From: RGIG3528 sp045629005
GTDB taxonomy: Bacteria > Bacillota > Clostridia > Lachnospirales > Lachnospiraceae
Direction of reading: 5' to 3'
NCBI GenBank assembly: GCA_045629005.1
Contig: JAZQQJ010000083.1
Span: forward strand, 1-15,979
DNA: 15,979 nucleotides
Shown: positions 14,527 through 15,979 of the stretch, piece after piece
Position numbering within the stretch: the first letter of the stretch is position 1
Layout of the letters: every line of letters begins with the position of its first letter
The notes under the pieces: generated by a model
The model's input: the letters and a program-made list of their open reading frames with translations, nothing else
Databases searched by the model: none
What the model was told of the DNA's origin: nothing
Translations under genes and position numbers: made by a program

Positions 14527-15684
14527 TTAATACTCCTCCCCGTCAACGTAATAGTCAAACACAGTCATCTCGCCATTAATTAATTGGTAAAAATCTTCAT
14601 CAAACTCGTAATCAACGGACTCCGCATCTGCAATTGTTTTCTCAAGCTCAGCAGTTTCTCCGCAGGCGTACAGTGCGACGCAATACGTATCACGCACATA
14701 TAGGCCTTCAGGATTTGTATTGTAAAGATTCACCATGGAAATCAACGCTTTTACATAATCACCGGTAGCAAGGTCAAGCGTTGCCTCAGCCCTCACAAGT
14801 TCTTCAACCTCACCCTCAATTTTCTTACCTTTTGCAATCAGCTCCGAAGACTTTTCAAAATTGCCTTTTGATCTCTCGTATACGGCAAGACGGGCATATG
14901 AATATGCTGCAACAGGAAGATAATTAAGAGTCATTTCAAGATATTCCATGCTTTCTTCCACATCCTCTGCAAAATATAAGCCATAATAAAAATAAGCATA
15001 TTCCTTGTCATATTTGGGCGATAACGTTATAGACAAAACCTCGTCGCGCATTCTCTGAATATATTCATCCATCTCTTCTTCAGTCATCTGCTCGTTGTAA
15101 CTCTCATTCACGCTGCTCACTTTTTCTTCTATGGCATCGGCGGTATCATAATATGTATTTATTCTGTCCACATATCTGCTCAGAACATCATATTCATCGT
15201 CAGTTATTCCCACATCAAGCAAAAATGTATTTATGAAATATGCTGCAACATCATACTCTCCGCAATTCATAGCCATCTCAGTTGCTCTAAACGCAACATC
15301 GCCATTTTTAGGGTTCGCTTCCAGATACTCATCCAGGCTTATCAAAGCCGTGTACTGCTTACCTGCATGGTAAAGGTCCTCAGCCCTCTGAAGAAGGTTC
15401 GCTCCTTCATTTCTTACTGACTTACTGACAGCGTTTTTATTGTATCTGCCTGCCATATAAATGCACATAACAAGAGCCAATGCAGTAAATACAGCCATAC
15501 AAGCCTTGAGCCAGCCCGGCACCTTAAGCTTGATAAAATCAGCTCTGCACTCTTTGCACAGATATTCCCCCGGGATGCCCGAATTCAAATCAATACGCCT
15601 TGTTCCGCAACATGCACAAAGCTTCGGTTGTATTTGACACTCCGAGGTTTCTTCAGTTACATCGCAGATTTCATTATCTTCCAT
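14527..15684 (-). CDS. Zinc-ribbon, single-helix TPR-like membrane protein
   Basis: A 385-residue protein. Residues 23-46 hold two CxxC pairs (C23-A-C-C26 and C43-K-E-C46) that would form a zinc ribbon. A hydrophobic helix at about 59-77 follows. Residues 90-360 are helical with TPR-like units, such as AEDLYHAGKQYTALISLDEY, AAYSYARLAVYERSKGNFEK and a further unit near residues 310-335. Because the ribbon precedes a single helix, it is probably cytoplasmic with the TPR outside, but the topology is uncertain. ATG 15684 is preferred since GGAGGG lies six bases upstream; the frame stays open a further 20 codons without a ribosome site. The C-terminus is strongly acidic. It is directly coupled to the M50-like protease and probably acts as scaffold or substrate adaptor; that is inference. 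Confidence 0.8.
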   Translation of the reverse strand: MEDNEICDVTEETSECQIQPKLCACCGTRRIDLNSGIPGEYLCKECRADFIKLKVPGWLKACMAVFTALALVMCIYMAGRYNKNAVSKSVRNEGANLLQRAEDLYHAGKQYTALISLDEYLEANPKNGDVAFRATEMAMNCGEYDVAAYFINTFLLDVGITDDEYDVLSRYVDRINTYYDTADAIEEKVSSVNESYNEQMTEEEMDEYIQRMRDEVLSITLSPKYDKEYAYFYYGLYFAEDVEESMEYLEMTLNYLPVAAYSYARLAVYERSKGNFEKSSELIAKGKKIEGEVEELVRAEATLDLATGDYVKALISMVNLYNTNPEGLYVRDTYCVALYACGETAELEKTIADAESVDYEFDEDFYQLINGEMTVFDYYVDGEEY

Positions 15685-15715
15685 CTCATTCCCTCCATAA
15701 ACATCTTCCACGTTA

Positions 15716-15821
15716 GCTACGAGCCTTATAAGACACAGTGCCAAAGAATTCTGCGGTGCTGTGGATTGCAGGGCGACAGCCGTGACCGAGCGGGCTTTGC
15801 ACGCGAGGTAGGGCTCGTAGC
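15716..15821. repeat. GC-rich foldable element bounded by a 10-bp inverted repeat
   Basis: GCTACGAGCC (15716-15725) and GGCTCGTAGC (15812-15821) are perfect inverted repeats 86 bp apart. By hand count the enclosed element is about 59% G+C in otherwise A/T-richer DNA. Inside are two hairpins: CACAGTGCC (15734-15742) with GGTGCTGTG (15755-15763), and GCAGGGC (15768-15774) with GCTTTGC (15794-15800). Each contains two G-T pairs on the plus strand that become A-C mismatches on the minus strand. It could be a structured RNA, a folded-DNA mobile element or an interspersed repeat. No coding frame or terminator was convincing here. Confidence 0.5.
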
Positions 15822-15843
15822 GTAGGTAGAATAAATTACAATT

Positions 15844-15979
15844 TTATTTACTTAACTCATTCGCAGTTTCTTTTAGTACACGCATCAATGCTTCCATCAT
15901 TTCAACTCCTGGCATATGACCAGTATTGCTTATCACTTGTATTCTTAAATTAGGATTATTACAGTTACTTACAAGACTT
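15844..15979 (-). CDS. C-terminal fragment of a gene entering from the right edge (possible alpha/beta hydrolase)
   Basis: Forty-four codons and a TAA stop (15846-15844) are readable on the minus strand; the start lies outside the window. The visible sequence includes IQVISNTGHMPGVEMMEAL, which resembles the C-terminal catalytic His strand-loop of alpha/beta hydrolases (a G-H-x-P-x-x-E pattern), followed by an amphipathic helix. The codons are A/T-rich (AAT, TTA, ATA). No terminator follows; the GC-rich inverted-repeat element begins 22 bp downstream. The family assignment is tentative, since only the tail is seen. Confidence 0.5.
   Translation of the reverse strand, partial: SLVSNCNNPNLRIQVISNTGHMPGVEMMEALMRVLKETANELSK

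Noticed and set aside
15628..15825. 65-codon plus-strand open frame through the GC-rich element
   Set aside because: Its first part is antisense to the TPR gene start and the rest follows the inverted-repeat element; no ribosome site or family features.

Overview
The window looks like chromosomal DNA from a Gram-positive anaerobe of the Lachnospiraceae/Clostridia type. This is inferred from moderate GC, strong GGAGG-type ribosome sites, Pro-Thr-rich surface-protein linkers, an extended M29 aminopeptidase and InlB-type (Listeria-Bacteroides) repeats. No phage, insertion-sequence, CRISPR, tRNA or rRNA signature was found. Most genes lie on the minus strand; only the LysR/PHP pair is on the plus strand.

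Region A (1-4210, minus) is a compact four-gene operon. It starts from a promoter just upstream of 4135 and reads: dCMP deaminase, a secreted SH3 + C39-like protein whose catalytic Cys is replaced by Pro, a small three-helix membrane protein, and a long M29 metallo-aminopeptidase that runs off the left edge almost complete. The M29 gene is not delimited by stop codons inside the window, but it reads open through 688 codons.

Region B (4211-12212, minus) holds two large envelope proteins. The first is a 742-aa secreted protein, best started at a GTG at 6480. It has a Cys/His peptidase-like domain, an SH3 domain, a repetitive Pro-Thr stalk, and a C-terminal membrane segment preceded by a PPDAG sequence that resembles a degenerate sortase signal. 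It ends in a clear intrinsic terminator. The second is a 1769-aa N-terminally anchored protein with an N-terminal InlB repeat, a 12-residue tandem repeat, a large unrecognised middle region, and about four C-terminal repeats of roughly 84 residues.

Region C (11960-13913) contains a divergent promoter region facing a LysR-family regulator, followed 15 bp later by a PHP-domain metallo-phosphoesterase. The LysR leader carries a dense set of GCAT/ATGC palindromes just after the predicted transcription start. The arrangement suggests autoregulation and possibly control of the 1769-aa surface gene.

Region D (13910-15979, minus) contains a zinc-ribbon/TPR membrane protein coupled to an M50-like membrane metalloprotease whose stop codon overlaps that of the PHP gene. 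Next comes a GC-rich, foldable element of about 106 bp at 15716-15821, and then the C-terminal tail of a gene that enters from the right edge.

The most unusual items are the pseudo-peptidase, the two large surface proteins, the LysR leader palindromes, and the structured GC-rich element whose internal stems pair completely only in the plus-strand sense.
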